A stretch of 64,000 bases of DNA from Candidatus Kapaibacterium sp. GTDB taxonomy: Bacteria; Bacteroidota; Ignavibacteria; Kapaibacteriales; NICIL-2. The stretch's first letter is position 1, and every line of letters starts with the position of its first letter. Both the position numbers and the translations under genes were made by a program. A model generated the notes under the pieces. It was given only the letters and a program-made list of their open reading frames with translations. It was not told the origin of the DNA and did not search any database. Below, piece after piece: positions 61,847-64,000 of this stretch. Where the stretch lies: positions 62,001-126,000 of the forward strand of contig JANWWF010000002.1 of assembly GCA_025055755.1 (NCBI GenBank), in the 5' to 3' direction.

Positions 61847-62869
61847 TCAGTAACGCTTCGATTTAAGCAGGACAGAAGCATATTCTGGAAGATTCTCCAA
61901 AACCTTTCCCGCTCCGCGGACGACAGCGGTCAGAGGATCATCTGCTACGTGGACGGGTAAGCGTGTTTCTCGAGAGATGCGTTCATCGAGTCCCTTAAGA
62001 AGGGCACCACCACCGGCCAGGATAATACCTCGATCGAAAATATCTGCCGCCAGCTCAGGCGGTGTGCGCTCGAGCAAGTTCATGATTGCCTCGATAATAA
62101 GGCGCACCGAATCTTCCAATGCTTCCCGAATGTCTGCCGAACTTACCTCGATCATGCGCGGAATGCCCTCGAGCAGATCACGTCCTTTGACTTCGATGAT
62201 CACATCTTCTTCAATCGGATACGCAGAACCAACCTCGTGCTTGATCATTTCTGCTGTTCGTTCGCCGATGAGCATGTTATGCTTACGTTTAAAGTACTGG
62301 ACAATAGCATCAGTCATCTCGTCACCGGCGACACGGATGGATTCGTCGCTAACAATGCCAGACAATGCGATGACAGCGATTTCCGTGGTTCCACCGCCGA
62401 TATCCACAATCATGTTCCCGACCGACTGGTGAACCTCCAAGCCAATTCCAATAGCTGCAGCCATTGGTTCTGCAATCAGGTACACTTCCTTTGCACCTGC
62501 ATGTTCTGCACTATCGCGGACTGCTCGTTTTTCCACTTCGGTAATTCCCGATGGAACGCCAATCACAACGCGCCGTATCGGCTGCCACGATTGCGATACT
62601 TTACGGATAAATGCGCGAAGCATTCCTTCGGCTATCTCGAAGTCGGCGATGACACCATCCTTGAGTGGACGAATGGTGCGAATATCCTTGTGGGTTTTGC
62701 CTACCATCGCATTGGCTTCGTGGCCTACAGCGATAATGTTTTTTGTGGTGCGATCGAAGGCGACAATGGATGGCTCGTTGAGAACAATGCCCCTACCTTT
62801 CATCCACACCAATGTATTGGCAGTACCAAGATCGATTGCAAGGTCATTAGAAAAAAATGAGAATCTCAT
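61847..62869 (-). CDS. mreB: rod shape-determining protein MreB
   Basis: A 340-aa actin homologue that guides cell-wall elongation. It shows DLAIDLGTANTLVWMKGRG (phosphate 1), NMIVDIGGGTTEIAVIALSG (phosphate 2) and GIILAGGGALLKGLDE (adenosine). It starts MRFSFFSNDLA with the amphipathic membrane-binding start. It is the first gene of mreBCD. Confidence 0.97.
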   Translation of the reverse strand: MRFSFFSNDLAIDLGTANTLVWMKGRGIVLNEPSIVAFDRTTKNIIAVGHEANAMVGKTHKDIRTIRPLKDGVIADFEIAEGMLRAFIRKVSQSWQPIRRVVIGVPSGITEVEKRAVRDSAEHAGAKEVYLIAEPMAAAIGIGLEVHQSVGNMIVDIGGGTTEIAVIALSGIVSDESIRVAGDEMTDAIVQYFKRKHNMLIGERTAEMIKHEVGSAYPIEEDVIIEVKGRDLLEGIPRMIEVSSADIREALEDSVRLIIEAIMNLLERTPPELAADIFDRGIILAGGGALLKGLDERISRETRLPVHVADDPLTAVVRGAGKVLENLPEYASVLLKSKRY

Positions 62870-62940
62870 GGGTTGTGCAGAAAAAAAGGTCCTCTACCAC
62901 ACCATGCCATCGAGGGCAGTGCAGCTACAATGGCATCACA

Positions 62941-62948
62941 CAAAACTA
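62941..62948 (-). promoter_or_regulatory. candidate -7 element for mreBCD
   Basis: The minus strand reads TAGTTTTG, an exact TAnnTTTG match about 71 nt upstream of the mreB start, in the 114-bp gap after the FliO-like gene. The -33 partner is not clear. Confidence 0.35.
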
Positions 62949-62983
62949 CAAACCAATTGCCACCTATAGGAATTATTGCTGCA

Positions 62984-63379
62984 TTATTTTGCAGCACGTT
63001 GGAACATCGAGCTCAAGTAAGCGCGGAACGACAGTTGAGCAGATGCTGCTGGTGGTGGCTCAGAGACACGCAGCGACTGTTGGGCGGGTCTTACCGGTTG
63101 CGCGCGATCTCCTTGGCTATTAGGTGTGGCGGAAAAGTTAAGGGTGGCAAGTAAGCTGACGCTGTGCTCAGTCACACCAAGTACGAGACGCTTGTCAGCT
63201 ATTTCGGCAATGACAATAGATGCTTTAGTTCCAACCGGCTGTCGTGCGATAATTCGGAGAGGAACACCATGTTCCCTGATGCGGTACGCCGCAGAACGCC
63301 GAATGATTGCAGCCACAATTCCTATCCCTATAACCGCACCAGTTAATACAAGTGCGGCTTGCACTAATGTCCAATCCAT
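62984..63379 (-). CDS. FliO-like protein (flagellar export assembly factor family)
   Basis: A 131-aa protein with one transmembrane helix (about 7-27, QAALVLTGAVIGIGIVAAII) and the FliO core at about 40-80: LRIIARQPVGTKASIVIAEI, then RLVLGVTEHSVSLLATL. FliO helps assemble the FliPQR export gate, but no other flagellar gene is here. The C-terminal tail is Pro/Ala/Ser rich. ATG 63379 is used; a GTG at 63406 would add nine residues. It lies upstream of mreB on the same strand. Confidence 0.65.
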   Translation of the reverse strand: MDWTLVQAALVLTGAVIGIGIVAAIIRRSAAYRIREHGVPLRIIARQPVGTKASIVIAEIADKRLVLGVTEHSVSLLATLNFSATPNSQGDRAQPVRPAQQSLRVSEPPPAASAQLSFRAYLSSMFQRAAK

Positions 63380-63461
63380 TTGTTGCGCAAGTGAACAATT
63401 CTGCACACGAACTTAGCGAATAACGCTATATTTTGGCAGTTCAATTTATGCCACCGGCGGC

Positions 63462-64000
63462 ATGCAAATCGCAGTTGTTCAAATGCAGCCACAGTATGGG
63501 AATATCCATGCAAATGTTAATCGTGTCTGTGAGCTCCTCTCGCGGGCGGATGCAGCGGTAGTAGTATTTCCAGAGCTAGCGCTCAGCGGCTACTTTTTTA
63601 CGGATAGAGAACAGCTCCGAAATGTTGCACTGGAGCTTAACTCTCCCGCCCTGCAGATGATCGAGCAAGTCGCTACTGCACAGAGGAAGGTTGCAATTGT
63701 CGGATTTCCGGAACAGGCAGGCGAGCGCATATACAATTCTGCGGTTCTCTACGATGGCTGCGGAGGAAGCTACATCTATCGCAAGACACATCTTTTTTAC
63801 CGCGAGCGCTTAGTGTTCGACGAAGGTGATACAGGCTTTTTCGTGATTGCAATTGACTGGCTCGACGTCCGCATTGGAATGATGATTTGTTATGACTGGC
63901 GTTTTCCTGAGGCAGCACGGACACTTGCGCTCCAAGGCGCCGATGTGATTGTATGTCCTTCCAATCTGGTGACGCATGTGTGGCGAATGGCAATGCCGGT
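63462..64000 (+). CDS. carbon-nitrogen hydrolase (nitrilase superfamily), 3' end outside window
   Basis: The first 179 codons of an amidase-type enzyme. The catalytic triad is visible: Glu in VVFPELALSGYFF, Lys in YRKTHLFYRE, and Cys in GMMICYDWRFPEAAR. It would hydrolyse a C-N bond of a small amide such as omega-amido acids, N-carbamoyl compounds or deaminated glutathione. It starts ATGCAAATCGCAGTT (MQIAVVQMQPQYGN). It diverges from the fliO-like gene. Confidence 0.88.
   Translation, partial: MQIAVVQMQPQYGNIHANVNRVCELLSRADAAVVVFPELALSGYFFTDREQLRNVALELNSPALQMIEQVATAQRKVAIVGFPEQAGERIYNSAVLYDGCGGSYIYRKTHLFYRERLVFDEGDTGFFVIAIDWLDVRIGMMICYDWRFPEAARTLALQGADVIVCPSNLVTHVWRMAMP

Noticed and set aside
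1-64000. Mobile elements, prophage, CRISPR arrays, rRNA operons, restriction or toxin-antitoxin loci
   Set aside because: I looked for transposase and integrase motifs, regular repeats and rRNA-like sequence and saw none; the region reads as ordinary core chromosome.

Overview
The window is about 50% GC, densely coding, and reads as chromosome from a free-living Gram-negative bacterium of the Bacteroidota/Chlorobiota branch. An Ignavibacteria- or Kapabacteria-like heterotroph is my best guess, inferred from gene families rather than from a marker phylogeny. Supporting signs are two proteins with type IX secretion (T9SS) C-terminal sorting domains, an Omp28-type lipoprotein, a DUF5683 protein, a PorW/SprE-like TPR lipoprotein, a b558-type succinate dehydrogenase anchor, and several upstream regions with the Bacteroidota -7 element TAnnTTTG. 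I see no phage, insertion sequence, CRISPR array or rRNA. The only tRNA is tRNA-Ser(UGA).

Layout. 1-3.7 kb: tail of hldD, a lone atpG, radA, and an ECF sigma factor with a membrane partner. 3.7-9.2 kb: alanine dehydrogenase, a family 2 glycosyltransferase, and several exported or lipoprotein genes around tRNA-Ser. 9.2-14.5 kb (minus): ftsB-like, ridA, DUF5683, pepA, priA, Omp28. 14.5-20.6 kb: fur, topA and two APC amino acid permeases. 21-26.4 kb: sdhCAB, ruvB, gmhB. 26.4-37.4 kb: relA/spoT, a coiled-coil membrane protein pair, an orphan peptide-binding lipoprotein, a Hdr-like Fe-S membrane oxidoreductase, a di-haem peroxidase, a DegT aminotransferase and a SpoIIE-type phosphatase. 37.4-46.1 kb: a glycosyltransferase pair, an ABC ATPase translationally coupled to a secreted zincin, a DAO oxidoreductase plus a MnmM-like methyltransferase, glyA with an extra tail, and a T9SS cargo protein. 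46.2-56.8 kb: fused 2-oxoacid dehydrogenase E1, queE, hprK, TPR lipoprotein, pth, PNP, a NifU-type protein, a DUF1460 amidase and an exported amidotransferase-like protein. 56.3-64 kb: smc with a coupled small exported protein, mreBCD, an isolated fliO-like gene, and a nitrilase cut by the window end.

Functional themes. Respiration and carbon flow are represented by sdhCAB, E1, alanine dehydrogenase, amino acid permeases and a periplasmic peroxidase, which fits an amino-acid- or peptide-using respiring heterotroph. The envelope is represented by heptose synthesis (hldD, gmhB), mreBCD, glycosyltransferases, lipoproteins and T9SS cargo. The best candidate for an under-described system is the DAO oxidoreductase/MnmM-like methyltransferase pair at 41.75-43.43 kb. 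It looks like a two-gene replacement for the fused tRNA-modifying enzyme MnmC. Other points worth checking are the SHMT tail, the secreted zincin coupled to an ABC ATPase, the orphan fliO next to mreBCD, and the exported protein with an amidotransferase-like nucleophile motif.
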